A stretch of 64,000 nucleotides of DNA, taken from Ctena decussata. Its lineage: Eukaryota; Mollusca; Bivalvia; Lucinida; Lucinidae. Below the pieces are notes generated by a model, which was not told the origin of the DNA, did not search any database, and worked only from the letters and a program-made list of their open reading frames with translations. This document shows positions 22,321 through 32,415 of the stretch, piece by piece. The position numbers and the translations under genes are program-made. Each line of letters starts with the position of its first letter. The first letter of the stretch is position 1. The stretch spans positions 49,593,454 to 49,657,453 of the forward strand of contig OZ022502.1 of the NCBI GenBank assembly GCA_963989385.1, written 5' to 3'.

Positions 22321-22404
22321 TGTTAGGGGAAATCACGTTTCCAAGGTTACTGTAAACACAATCATTGTGTTTACTGTAACCTTGGAATCGTGATTCCCCT
22401 AACA
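22321..22404. repeat. Palindrome of 84 bp
   Basis: TGTTAGGGGAAATCACG faces CGTGATTCCCCTAACA, with CCAAGGTTACTGTAAACACA and its complement inside. Confidence 0.65.
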
Positions 22405-22419
22405 AGCAATACCTTTCTC

Positions 22420-22726
22420 TGCAATCAACTAACTCCTGTAAGCTCTCAGTAGATTACTATTTCTCCCATAATTACCACACTGTCAAAATTTCTGCAATGT
22501 ACTAACCCCTGTAAGCTCTTCAAATCCGGTAAGCTCTATGATAACTTCCGCAATATACTAACCCCTGTAAGCTCTGAACCATGTAAGCTCTATATTATAG
22601 AGCTTACTGAGTTTAAAACTTACATTGTGGAAATTTTGTCAGTATGGAAGTTATGAAAGAAATAGTAGTTTTAGCTACTTTTCTCCAATAAGTTCCACAC
22701 TAATAAATGTTCTGAGACAAACTTAC
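22420..22726 (-). repeat. Tandemly copied splice-donor-like units in intron 4
   Basis: On the minus strand AGAGCTTACAGGGGTTAGT and close variants occur about four times (near 22430, 22510, 22560 and shorter AGAGCTTAC forms near 22530, 22580, 22600). They mimic the real exon 4 end and donor, AGAGCTTACAAGGGTAAGT, at 22740-22722. They appear to be duplicated exon-intron boundary sequence. Confidence 0.65.
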
Positions 22727-22819
22727 CCTTGTAAGCTCTGTAACCAGCCGACGCTCCTCTAACTGCTAGACCAACAGCAAAAGGTACCCATCTTTTCCTT
22801 CTACGTCTACCTGACATAC
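22727..22819 (-). CDS. Secreted cationic precursor gene, exon 4 (furin site)
   Basis: The acceptor GACTTTCAG ends at 22820 and the donor GTAAGT starts at 22726. It is 93 bases, phase 1-1. It encodes GMSGRRRRKR, then WVPFAVGLAVRG, then ASAGYRAYK. RRRRKR is a strong proprotein-convertase (furin/PC) cleavage site at residues 104-109 of the joined protein. Cleavage would release a mature part starting WVPFAVG, a hydrophobic Gly/Ala segment followed by a cationic body. The internal ATG is not taken as the start because the phase-1 acceptor precedes it and exons 1-3 join in frame. Confidence 0.78.
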
Positions 22820-23044
22820 CTGAAAGTCATGTATTTTACATTTGTTTACGCTACCCATATGAGTTACTGCCCCTAAAATCACGCCTGGTGAACGCGCTAT
22901 TCCCGCTTGGACATTAAAAGAAAATCCAGTTTCTCGGATTGCCAAACTTTACACATTTGTATTAATCCTATTTAACGCCCCTGTTCTAATAAACGCCCAC
23001 TGCTTATTTTCCGAAAATGTTATATTGACTTTAATGTCTTTGGA

Positions 23045-23185
23045 TGAGTTAGCTCTTTGAATGGAGTCTACTATTAAAGGAAAGAATTTGCTCCTAGAGG
23101 AGTAAAGAGTTGACCCCACCTTTATTTAGATGGACTTTAAAAAACAGTAGTTAATTCTTAAAAAGGTATACCCATTCACATTAAA
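23045..23185. repeat. Family B copy (partial)
   Basis: TCTACTATTAAAGGAAAGAA, TTGCTCCTAGAGGAG and GTATACCCATTCACATTAA in intron 3. Confidence 0.5.
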
Positions 23186-23759
23186 ACTGTTTATTTTAGG
23201 TATTTGGCAGTGTCTAATTTACTGCGATTTAGGCTTTTTAAATTACGCCCCTTTCGTAAACTGCAACGCCCACAGGGCGTTTGATAGGATTTGAATAGCA
23301 TGTATGCAAAGTGTATTAGTACCAACTTTAAGTTTTGTAAAATATAAACTGGTAGAGTTATAAAAGAAATCCTGAAAGCGCTAAACCGAAATTTCGGTTT
23401 GGCCACTTTCAACAGTTTTGTGATAACTCCACCTCTTCAAATACGTTGCACAAACATACTTTAATTAAACATATTCCGAACCGAAAAGTATTGTTATATT
23501 TTTGTTAACTGTTTGAAGAAGCTTTGGGAATGGAATGGCGCGTGCACCGGGCGTGCATATTAAACAGAATGATTTGTGAAATTGTGTAGCGACTGCATGG
23601 TACTGCTCATCTAGTGAAGTTAAGTTTCAACTTTCAAGTTATTCAGACTACCATTGATTTTATCCTTCAGAGGAACGTTTGCAATTATGCCATTAGAATC
23701 TTAAGTAACATGTGTAACGTTCAATTTAAATGCATTTTATACACGCAGTAAGAAATAAT

Positions 23760-23993
23760 TGAGCCGCGATATGGCGACAAAACCAGCAAAGTGGTATGTG
23801 CGAACAGCGTAGGCTCAGATCAGCCTGGGCATTCGCCCAGTCTGATCAGAGTCCTCAGTGAGCGCCAAGGGAGCTAAGGGTCTAAGCTTGGTCCATGCGG
23901 ACAGCGAGGACTCTGATCGGACTGGGCGAATGCTCAGTCTGATCTTCTCTGGGCCAACATGCGACTTTGTTGGTTTTATCGTGTCGCGGCTCA
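23760..23993. repeat. Family A palindromic element, copy 5
   Basis: TGAGCCGCGATATGGCGACA to TTTTATCGTGTCGCGGCTCA. Its right end is 13 bases from the exon 3 donor side (exon ends at 24007). Confidence 0.88.
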
Positions 23994-24006
23994 TTACTAT
24001 TATTAC

Positions 24007-24090
24007 CATCATAAGCGGCAGCAGATGTTTCATGTTGAAGGTCAGGGTCTGTAACAAGCTCTCCGTCGGGGGTAACAAGACCAATGATGT
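24007..24090 (-). CDS. Secreted cationic precursor gene, exon 3 (propeptide)
   Basis: The acceptor GTTTTATTTTAG ends at 24091 and the donor GTAATA starts at 24006. It is 84 bases, phase 1-1. It encodes IIGLVTPDGELVTDPDLQHE followed by TSAAAYD, an acidic propeptide segment. It is sandwiched between family A copies 5 and 6, 13 and 22 bases away. Being phase-symmetric, it could be skipped without a frameshift. Confidence 0.72.
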
Positions 24091-24112
24091 CTAAAATAAA
24101 ACAAAGGTGATA

Positions 24113-24351
24113 TGAGCCGCGACGCGAGTAAAACCAACAAAGTGGTTGTGCGCCCAGCGCAGACTCGGATCAGCCTGGGCGATCGCCCAGTCTGATCAGA
24201 CTCTCCGCTTTGCGCTCAAAGGGTAGCTAAGGGTCTAAGCTACCTTCACGCGGACAGCGAAGACTCTGATCAGACTGGGCGGATGCCCAGGCTGATCTGA
24301 GTCTGCGCTGGACGCACGACCACATTGTTGGTTTTCTCGCGTCGCGGCTCA
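24113..24351. repeat. Family A palindromic element, copy 6
   Basis: TGAGCCGCGACGCGAGTAAA to TTTTCTCGCGTCGCGGCTCA. It lies on the acceptor side of exon 3. Confidence 0.88.
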
Positions 24352-24608
24352 ATTACGAAGAATACATCATCGAAACAGCAATGTTGAAAATCAGATTAAA
24401 TTTTAACCACATGAGGTCATCACATTAGCGGAATGAATTGATATACTGGCATGCTGATTTCCTTCCATTTCTCCCTATTCCCCCACCATTCACTTTGAAA
24501 ATTCTTGCCTCTGCGCATTACGTATAAGTTGTGTCGCTCGCTGTTAAGCTACATAATACATGCAAATTTCCTGCCTATAAACAAAACTGATAATGCAAAT
24601 TATATAAC

Positions 24609-25930
24609 TGAGTTGCGTTACGACAAAACCATTAAAGTGGCATGTGCGCCAAGTGAACATTCAGATCAGCCTGGGCATCCGACCAGTCTGACCAGAGTCT
24701 TCGCTGTGCTTAAAGCATAGCTAAGGGTCTAAGCTAGCTCTAGGCGGACAGCGAAGACTCTGATAAGACTGGGTTGATGCCCAGATCGACCTGGGTGTTC
24801 ACTTGGCGCACATGCTACTTGATTGGTTTTGTCCTGACTTAGCTCAGTTATTTACTTCTAACAGAGTTGAAGGTTTAATGAGCCGCGACACGAGAAAACC
24901 AACAAAGTGGTTGTGCGCCCAGCGAAGACTCGGATCAGCCTGGGCATCCGCCCAGTCTGATCAGAGTCTTCGCTATCCGCATGGAGGTAGCTTAGACCCT
25001 CAGCTACCCTTTATAGGCTTAACGAAGATTCTGCTCGGATTTGGCTGATATCCAGGTTGATCTGAGTCTGCGCTGGGCGCATAACCACTTTGTTGGCTTT
25101 CTCGTGTCGCGGCTCAAATTCATTCACATGGCGATGGAGCTGCTAATGTGCTTTTCAATGCTACATCCTAAAAACTCTGTTGTAAGAGTTACCCCAGAAC
25201 GTAAGCGTTACTGTAGAGAACTGAGCCGCGACACGAGAAAACCAACAATGTGGTTGTGCGCCCGGTGCAGACTCATATCAGCCTGGGCATTCGCCCAGTT
25301 TGACCAGACTCTTCGTTAAGTGATCAAAGGGTAGCTAAGGGACTAAGCTACCTCCATGCGGACAGCGAAGACTCTGATCAGACTGGGCGGATGCCCAGGG
25401 TGATCTGAGTCTGCGCTGGGCGCACAACCACATTGTTGGTTTTCTCGCGTCGCGGCTCAACTGTATTCGCTTGTATTCCCTGCTTCTTTGCTAAACGACA
25501 CCATTGTTAATTCGGCAAGTTTTGAAATCATTCTTATTTTTTGCTTGTTAGTTTTCTCAGATGCGTAGATTGTATGCAAAAAGGGAAGAAACTGTTTAGA
25601 GTGCGCCGATGCGCAGGCTAATCTAAATCTTTACTGATCGCACATGACGAAATATACCTTCTCACGCGCAAACAAACAAAATTTTCAGCGGCGACACGAC
25701 GATACATGTACCAACAAAGTGGCATGTGCGCCCAGCGAACCTCAGATCAGCCTGAGCATCCACCCAAGCTGATAAGAGTTTTCGCTGTCCGCATGGAAGT
25801 AGCTTTGACCCTTAGCTACCCTTTTAAGCGCACAGCGAAGACTCGTAATAGGCCGGGCGGCTGCCAAGGTAGATCATAGTCTTCGCTTGGCGCACATGCC
25901 ACTTTGTTGGCTTTATCGTGTCGTGGCTGA
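24609..25930. repeat. Family A palindromic elements, copies 7-10
   Basis: Four copies: 24609-24846, 24879-25116, 25222-25459 and 25687-25930. Each has GAGCCGCGACACGA-type ends, ATCAGCCTGGGCAT inner arms and a central CTTAGACCCTTAGCTACCCT-like spacer. Copies 7 and 8 are only 32 bases apart. All are in intron 2 of the secreted-precursor gene. Copy divergence varies, so they are not a single tandem duplication. Confidence 0.85.
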
Positions 25931-25986
25931 AATGTGATAGACTACCGTTTATCTTCTAATAAACGCTCTGAGAGGAATTTACAAGT

Positions 25987-26215
25987 CCAGGGGCCGTATT
26001 CATAAAGCGACTTAAGTCGTTGCTATGCGGTTGCTAAGGCTAAATATCTATAAAGGAGATTCCCTACAGCTATGAAATTTGGTCTGGAGGAACAGTCTTT
26101 GTAAGACTGTTCCTCCAGAGCAAATTTCATAGTTGCAGGGAATCTCCTTCAAAGAAATTTAGCCTTAGCAACAGCATAGCAACCACTTAAGTCGCTTTAT
26201 GAATACGGCCCCTGG
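25987..26215. repeat. Palindromic MITE with GGGGCCGTATTCATAAAGC ends
   Basis: The 229-bp near-perfect fold-back starts CCAGGGGCCGTATTCATAAA and ends with its complement, CCCCTGG. The centre is GAACAGTCTTTGTAAGACTGTTC. CAGGGGC-type termini are typical of hAT-like elements, but no clear 8-bp duplication is visible. Confidence 0.75.
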
Positions 26216-26255
26216 CAATTGGCAGTTTGAAAAACAAAATTTGGGCATTGAATAA

Positions 26256-26474
26256 GCTGCAGCACGACAAAACCAACACTTTGGCATGTGCGCCACTCAT
26301 CGATTCAGATCAGCCTGGGCATCCGCCCAGTCTGATCACGGTCTTGGTTGTGCGCTTAAAGGTAGCGAAAGGTCTAAGCTAAGTCCGTGCGGACAGCGAA
26401 GACTCTGATCAGGCTGATCTGAGTCTTCGCTCGGCGCACATGCCATTTTGTTGGTTTTCTCGTGTCGCGGCTCA
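26256..26474. repeat. Family A palindromic element, copy 11
   Basis: GCTGCAGCACGACAAAACCA to TTTTCTCGTGTCGCGGCTCA, with a shortened right inner arm. Confidence 0.82.
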
Positions 26475-26602
26475 TTTTCTGATATAAAGCCAGCTTTACC
26501 TGAATTTTGGCCACTTTTTCATAGAAAAAAAATGATGTAGCGTTTATTAGAGATAAGGGGTTTATTATAGGAAACACGGTAATTAAAATTATTTTCACAT
26601 AC

Positions 26603-26713
26603 CATCGAGCGGGATTATGTCTATGTCTGTTTCGTCGTCTTCCGGACTCAACTGATCTGATGCCTCTGGGCCGTTCTGTCCGCCATAAGGATCAACTATG
26701 ACTTCAGCCGGCA
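26603..26713 (-). CDS. Secreted cationic precursor gene, exon 2 (propeptide)
   Basis: The acceptor TTCTTACAG ends at 26714 and the donor GTATGT starts at 26602. It is 111 bases, phase 1-1. It encodes PAEVIVDPYGGQNGPEASDQ and then a run rich in Asp/Glu ending DIDIIPLD. This gives the propeptide a strong negative charge opposite to the basic mature part. Family A copy 12 begins 18 bases upstream of its acceptor. Confidence 0.75.
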
Positions 26714-26731
26714 CTGTAAGAAATTGATAAT

Positions 26732-26958
26732 TGAGCCACGACACGAGAAAACCAACAATGTGGTTGTGCGGCCAGCGCAGCCTCAGATCAGCCTGGGCAT
26801 CCGCCCAGTCTGATCAGAGTCTTCGCTGTCCGCATGGAGGTAACTCAGTCCCTTAGCTACTCCAAAGTTTAATCACTTAGCGAAGATGCTGACCAGACAG
26901 GCTGATCTGAGTCTGCGCTGGCACAACCACATTGTTGGTTTTGTCGTGTCGCGGCCCA
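26732..26958. repeat. Family A palindromic element, copy 12
   Basis: TTGAGCCACGACACGAGAAA to TTTTGTCGTGTCGCGGCCCA. Intron 1, next to the exon 2 acceptor. Confidence 0.85.
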
Positions 26959-28391
26959 ATTTTCTATATTCAGGTGTTGAATTTAGTCATTTGGTCCATT
27001 GTTGGCACTTACCGCGAGTGCAGATCCAGATTAGAAGCCGCAGAAAGCGGCGTCTAATCAGGGCCGACAAAGTACAACAAAAATCACATCTGACACCCTT
27101 ATATTGAAAATGAACCACTCTTTTTTCCGACTGTATATACTGACATACGAAATTGCATAATTCCAGGCATAAAATCCTCAATATGATCATACATTCACCC
27201 CATGTTCCATAAAGTATTCAGACCGTAAAAAGGCCATTTTTATCAATGCAACCCCCGAGAAATTTCAGAGGATTAAGGCGGTATTCAGTTTGTGTGACAT
27301 AGAAAATTTATCTTAAGAGCTGATCCGCGCAGTCTAATCAGTGCTCCTGCTCAGTGCACATGCCCAGAAGCAGCCAATCAGTGTGCTTTATTTTGAGTTT
27401 AAGATTATTCTCAAGTTTTATAACCTCGAACCCAGGTTCCATACAAATTAGAGATCGAATACATGTATTTTCTCTATGCAAAGGAAACCCTGTTGTGGGT
27501 TAAGCGCTGGCCTGCTAAGCCAGCGGTTCCAGTTCTATTCTTGCTGGAGGCGGAAACCTTTCTGAGCCGCAAACGGGGTTCGTTTGCATACATCCTTGCA
27601 TTGTCACCTTCCTATCGCCCTGATATGAGTGAACTACTGCTGAAAAGGACGTAAAATAGTCATTCATCTATCCAATTTTAAGTACTTGTACAAATGTATG
27701 GACAGCTTGGATTTAGGTTAAAAAACTTGAGTACATTTATGTATAATCTCAAACTCAAAATATCAATCAGTGTGCTTTAATTTGAGTTTGAGACTGTACT
27801 CAAGTTTTATAACCTATGGGCTTGGTTTCTGACAGGACTTGTCACATGCACAGATCTACAGTGACCCACAGTGATTAGGATAATCAGGGGATACTTTTTT
27901 GTTCCCACAGGCTGTAACACTCATAATAACTGCCTCTAAAACGCAATTCTAATGTGACTACATCATTTGTTTTGGGTGGAAATAAGAAAAATAATCCCAG
28001 AATAAGCTTCAAACCCCACCTTATTCGGAATTCCGGATAGGTACGAGGATCGCGGTACGCCGGATCTCGATACGAGCTCCGTTAAGACAAATTTGATATA
28101 TTTCCAGGATCCTATAGCGCCAAAAAAAAAAAATCCGGAAAATAAGTGAATTTGCAAACAGTGTAGACCCAGATGAGGCGGCTCATAATTAGCTGCCTCA
28201 TCTGGGTCTACACTGTTTGCCCTAGATTGTTTGGATTCTCAATATAATATAGTTTAGACGACATTTTGTTTTTAAATTTAGCAGAAGTAATATGTGTAGT
28301 TTGCTGTTTTATTTTGGCAGTTCAAAGATCTGTGATAGTTCTTTGACGTCACTGTTTCTGAAAATGAGAAGAAAATTAGCTATAAACTTAC
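26959..28391 (-). other. Intron 1 of the secreted-precursor gene
   Basis: No exon seen. A tRNA-Ser-like arm (CTGGCCTGCTAAGCCAG) at about 27505 is too incomplete to call a gene. A family C copy is at 28148-28225. TTTGAGTTTAAGATTATTCT and TTTGAGTTTGAGACTGTACT at about 27390 and 27780 are an imperfect direct repeat. Confidence 0.45.
28148..28225. repeat. Family C palindromic repeat, short copy
   Basis: GCAAACAGTGTAGACCCAGA faces TCTGGGTCTACACTGTTTGC around GCGGCTCATAATTAGCTGC. Confidence 0.7.
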
Positions 28392-28494
28392 CTATCATGT
28401 TGTAATCATCCGGATTTTTCTCTGTCTGATCAAGTTCTGCACTGAACGTGGACGCCAGTAAGGCAAAAAGCCCAACAAATAAAAGTATCTTCAT
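28392..28494 (-). CDS. Secreted cationic precursor gene, exon 1 (signal peptide, start)
   Basis: The ATG at 28494-28492 begins MKILLFVGLFALLASTFSA, a textbook signal peptide with likely cleavage before Glu20, followed by ELDQTEKNPDDYNMI. The donor GTAAGT starts at 28391 and leaves phase 1, completed by exon 2. TTTTCAG lies two bases before the ATG (28497-28503), so a 5' UTR intron is likely. The six exons total 699 bases and 232 residues: signal peptide, acidic cysteine-free propeptide, hexabasic site and a mature part of about 123 residues that is basic and cysteine-free. This is the layout of many secreted antimicrobial or signalling precursors. I do not recognise the family. Confidence 0.8.
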
Positions 28495-28866
28495 TTCTGA
28501 AAACAAACGTCAGTTGTTTTATAAACATACCACAGACAGTGGACACCCAAGTTGACTTAACATTGAATCCGATCAGCGTTGATTCAACGTCATGACGTTG
28601 GATCAATGTTGATTCAATACTATTTCAATGTGCATGTACATGTGTTGTTTTTCATTAACGTACAATTTATTATTCGTTTCGATAGCTGTCCTAAAGTTCT
28701 TATAGCACAAATCCAGTATCGTGCAAGGTCTACGCTGGGTATTGGGCTATAAGTGAGATAGAGCATAGTTTTTCCGCCTGTACTGTCGATGATCCCTCAT
28801 TACAGCTCGTGGATTATCTCCGTACAGGCGAACAAACAATGTATATCATACTTTAGATAACTTATT

Positions 28867-29099
28867 TGAGCCGCGACACGAGAAAACCAACAAAGTGGTT
28901 GTGCGCCCAGCGCCGGCTCAGATCACCCTGGGCATCCGCCCAGTCTGATCAGAGTCTTCGCTGTCCGCATGGAGGTAGCTTAGACCCTTAGCTACCCTTT
29001 AAGCCTGTAGCTAAGAGTTTGATCATAATTAGGCTTTGCCCAAGTTGTGTCTGCGCTGGACGCACAACCACTTTGTTGGTTTTCTCATGTCGCGGCTCA
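28867..29099. repeat. Family A palindromic element, copy 13
   Basis: TGAGCCGCGACACGAGAAAA to TTTTCTCATGTCGCGGCTCA, about 370 bases upstream of the start codon of the secreted-precursor gene. Confidence 0.87.
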
Positions 29100-29146
29100 T
29101 TTATGGCTTACTTGTTAGAAATTCTCTTAATGCTATAAGTCATAAT

Positions 29147-29382
29147 TGAGCCACGACGCGCGAAGCCAACAAAATGTTGTGCGTCCAGCGCAGCCTCAGA
29201 TCAGCCTGGATATCCGCCCATTCTAATCACACTCTTCGCTAAGCACTTAAAGTGTAGCTAAGGGTCTTAGCTACCTCCGTGCGGACAGCGAAGGCTCTGA
29301 TCAGACTGGGCGGATGCCCAGGCTGATCTGAGTCTGCGCTGGGCGCACAACCACATTGTTGGTTTTGTCGTGTCGCGGCTCA
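29147..29382. repeat. Family A palindromic element, copy 14
   Basis: TGAGCCACGACGCGCGAAGC to TTTTGTCGTGTCGCGGCTCA, only 47 bases from copy 13. Confidence 0.87.
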
Positions 29383-30958
29383 TATTTTACAAACTTTACT
29401 TCTCTCTTGGCTCCAACATCTTGATGTTGAGTCAGGTACAAAAGTATCAAAGAGGGACAAGGAAAAAAATTAAAAGAAAAGAAAAAAAAACTAACATCTT
29501 CGGCTGACAATAGTCTAGACTTGAACCAGTCTGTGAATTACAAGTTCATGCACCTTGATCAAATTCTAGACTTCAACCAGTACGAGATTTGGGTTGTCCT
29601 AGACTACATGTAATAATCGAAACTCAGATTTTGGCTTAAAACGTTCTCCGTTCATTTCTAAGTCTATATCTGTTTTACACAAATACTATACTGAACAAAA
29701 ATAAAAACTTGACGGTTTTTATGTCTTAATTCCGGCCAACCTAGCAAATTTGTAATGCATATATGGACTTTTTCGAGTTGGACAGACGTCTGATTGCTTA
29801 AATCATAAAAACTTATTGGTAATATCTTGTCCTGTCCGGAGTTATCCAACTTATTCCTCTTTTAATAATCCAGAACAGAACTTTAATTTGCGCATGCGCA
29901 GAAGAAAGTTCTCTTATATGCAATAAACAGTATTTTCAGTACGCACAGAAAACACTTAAAACGCTTATGTTAATTGTAATCACAACCTGAAAATAACGTT
30001 TAAAGTTTCAAAACTTTCAGATTATCTCCCTTTGAATTAAACATATAGAGATTTTTGAAATGCCATATCTTCTATACCAGTGCATCTTTTTTGTTGTTTT
30101 CTTCGAGATTTGTTTGATTGTCTTGCAAACTCAATGTCTTTATTACTAAATTTATTTGAAAGCCATTTCTTAACCTGTCATAAAGACTTAAATGTGTAAT
30201 GGGAATTCCATTGAAACTGCATTTTTGACTTCATAATGGTTTGGAATGAGGTTTTTCGTCTGGTCCTCACAGACTCGTAGTCGACCGCGCATCGGCATTA
30301 GTGTAACTCATGGGTTTATACTGGCTGGATTTCATAATGGAAAGGCATTGCCTACAGAATTTTTATCATTTAAGCAGACTTTAACAATTTTTGGTAATTG
30401 TTTGGTTTTGAGCACAGAAAACAGAAAAGCGCCCTTGTGACGTTTACAATAGTTTCAATTTTGCTGTGTCTAAAGAATCTTGAATTTTGTGTGACTATGA
30501 TATTACAGAATGATTACTTTTTCTTAAATTAAAAGAAATTCCATGTCTCACCTTTTCCCGACTACCGTAGGATGAAAAATAGCGACTGTCAAGCTTTTAT
30601 TTTTGCTAAGTATATTATTGTTCACGGTGCTATTGTTAAGGTCTTGTATGCTTTAAAATTGTTGCAACAGTAATTTTAATGGAACTGACCAGTATAGTTT
30701 TTCAGTAGTATATTTTAGAATTCCAGTTAAAGTAGATGTTTAATGGAAAAAAATAAAGAAATAGATATACAAATAAAGTATATCAATGCTAATGAAAATA
30801 TAACAATAAATAGAAAGAAAGAAAACAACAGAAAAGAATATTTTTAAAGAAAGAAAAATAATACGAAAAATGTATATTCACTTACTTATTTCTTGAAAAA
30901 GACAGCACTTGAACCGTGTCTCTGGGTGAATGTGCGGAACCCATCTTAAACCGATGTT
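29383..30958. other. No gene seen
   Basis: AT-rich sequence without a recognisable element. An A-rich stretch is at about 30740-30870. Open frames are short and unsupported. Confidence 0.45.
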
Positions 30959-31140
30959 TTATAGTCCCCATGCCGGATCTAAGACAGAAATTCCCATGCT
31001 GAATTTTCTGGAAATTGCAGCATCCTGGTCAGCCATTTCCTTGAACTCTTGGCCAATAGCTGCTGCTAACCTGGTCATTGTCCAGCTGCTGATAAGCCTA
31101 ATGCCCTCATCCCGGAACTGTTTAATTAAATTTCTAAGAA
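30959..31140 (-). CDS. Possible orphan terminal exon
   Basis: On the minus strand a CAG at 31143-31141 is followed by an open frame (phase 1) of 59 codons to TAA at 30961-30959. It reads LRNLIKQFRDEGIRLIS, then WTMTRLAAAIGQEFKEMADQ, and ends SVLDPAWGL. It has higher coding-like character (helical, balanced composition) than its surroundings. The pyrimidine tract before the acceptor is poor and no partner exon was found. It could be the last exon of a gene lying upstream on the minus strand or a remnant of a mobile element. I do not recognise it. Confidence 0.3.
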
Positions 31141-31179
31141 CTGCACACTGATGAGATGTCCCGATAAAACGTAACCTAG

Positions 31180-31447
31180 GGCATGCACATGTGAGAAGAG
31201 CGAATACTCAGATCAGACTGCGCAGGCTGAGCAGGCTGATCAGTCTTGACTTTTTCCATAATAGATCAGCCTGGGCATCCAACCAGTCCGATCATACTCT
31301 TCGCTGAGCGCTTAAAGGCTAGCTTATGGTCTAAGCTACCTCCATGCGGACAGCGAAGACTCTGATCAGACTGGGCGGATGCCCAGGCTGATCTGAGTCT
31401 GCGCTGGGCGCACAGCCACTTTGTTTGTTTTCTCGTGTCGTGGCTCA
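31180..31447. repeat. Family A element, copy 15 (damaged left end)
   Basis: The right half is intact (GACTGGGCGGATGCCCAGGC to TCTCGTGTCGTGGCTCA). The left half carries an extra rearranged segment with ACTCAGATCAGACTGCGCAG. Confidence 0.7.
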
Positions 31448-31850
31448 ATTATACGTTTCTTATCTTTCTCAAATCTTTAAACTGGCAAACTGTTTGGCTG
31501 CGCAGATTGACCTTAGGAGCTTTATTGTTTGCATATGTCAAAGGCATCTTATGATTGTGGCGCATAGGCTCAGCATATTCCATTATTGAATAGGAACGGC
31601 TCTGATCAGTCTGCGCATCTGAACGTACGCTTTAAACTGCGTGCTCTCTGCAGTATTCGATTTGATACTTCGCAGTAAAGCAGCTGGCTCAGGGAGCTGG
31701 CTTTGGGTATGTTTTGAGAACCTAGCTATGTTATATGTCTTGCATGCTAAGATTCATAGTTCTGAAAACATGCCTGAGATTTCTTTGTCTCGGCCCATAC
31801 CCAATCGCAGATTTTATTAACCCAAACACAAAAGTGCCGGTGTTAGAAAC

Positions 31851-32086
31851 TGAGCCGCGACACGACAAAACCAACAAAGTGGTTATGCGCCCAGAGCAAA
31901 CTCAGATCAGCCTGGGCATCCGCCAAGCCCGATCAGATTCCTCACTAAGCGCTTAAAGAGTAGCTAATGGTCTAAACTATCTCCATGCGAACAGCGAAGA
32001 CTCTGATCAGACTGGGAGGATGCCAAGGCTGATCTGTCTTCGCTGGGCACACGACCGCTTTGTTGGTTTTCTCGTGTCGCGGCTCA
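31851..32086. repeat. Family A palindromic element, copy 16
   Basis: TGAGCCGCGACACGACAAAA to TTTTCTCGTGTCGCGGCTCA with ATCAGCCTGGGCATCCGCC inside. The last copy in the cluster. Confidence 0.87.
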
Positions 32087-32192
32087 ATTATTATGAACCT
32101 CTCTAAAGGAATATGGCATAGCCAAACAGTTTAGAATTCCGTCATGCAGACTAATCAGAGTCTTTCATGATGACATAATTAAACTAGAGTTC

Positions 32193-32390
32193 TTAAGGTG
32201 ACTAGGCATAATTCCAGGGGAAGAAACTCTGCCATTTTAATTTTTGCCTCCCTTCTTAGTGGGTCAACTCTTAAAGGAGAGAATTTCCTCCCTATTTCCG
32301 AAGGAATTCGTGGGCCAGAGAGATAATCAGAAAAAAAAATTAAAGTTATTTCCATTTTTAAAACAAGCGGGAAAAAAATCATGGAAGTGT
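32193..32390. repeat. Family B copy, left end intact
   Basis: TTAAGGTGACTAGGCATAAT, CCAGGGGAAGAAACTCTGCC and AACTCTTAAAGGAGAGAATT match the complete copy at 15703-15940. The right end is degraded into an A-rich stretch. Confidence 0.6.
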
Positions 32391-32415
32391 ATTGGGTGTT
32401 GTTTTGCTATAAATT

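Noticed and set aside
27490..27550. tRNA-Ser-like segment GCTGGCCTGCTAAGCCAGC
   Set aside because: Only an anticodon-arm-like hairpin and a weak B-box are visible. The acceptor stem does not close, so at most it is a SINE head fragment.
28867..29382. Small genes in the family A copies (repeated open frames with RRLRSAWASAQSDQSLRCPH-like text)
   Set aside because: The same peptide recurs in many copies and on both strands because the element is a palindrome. Frames break differently in each copy.
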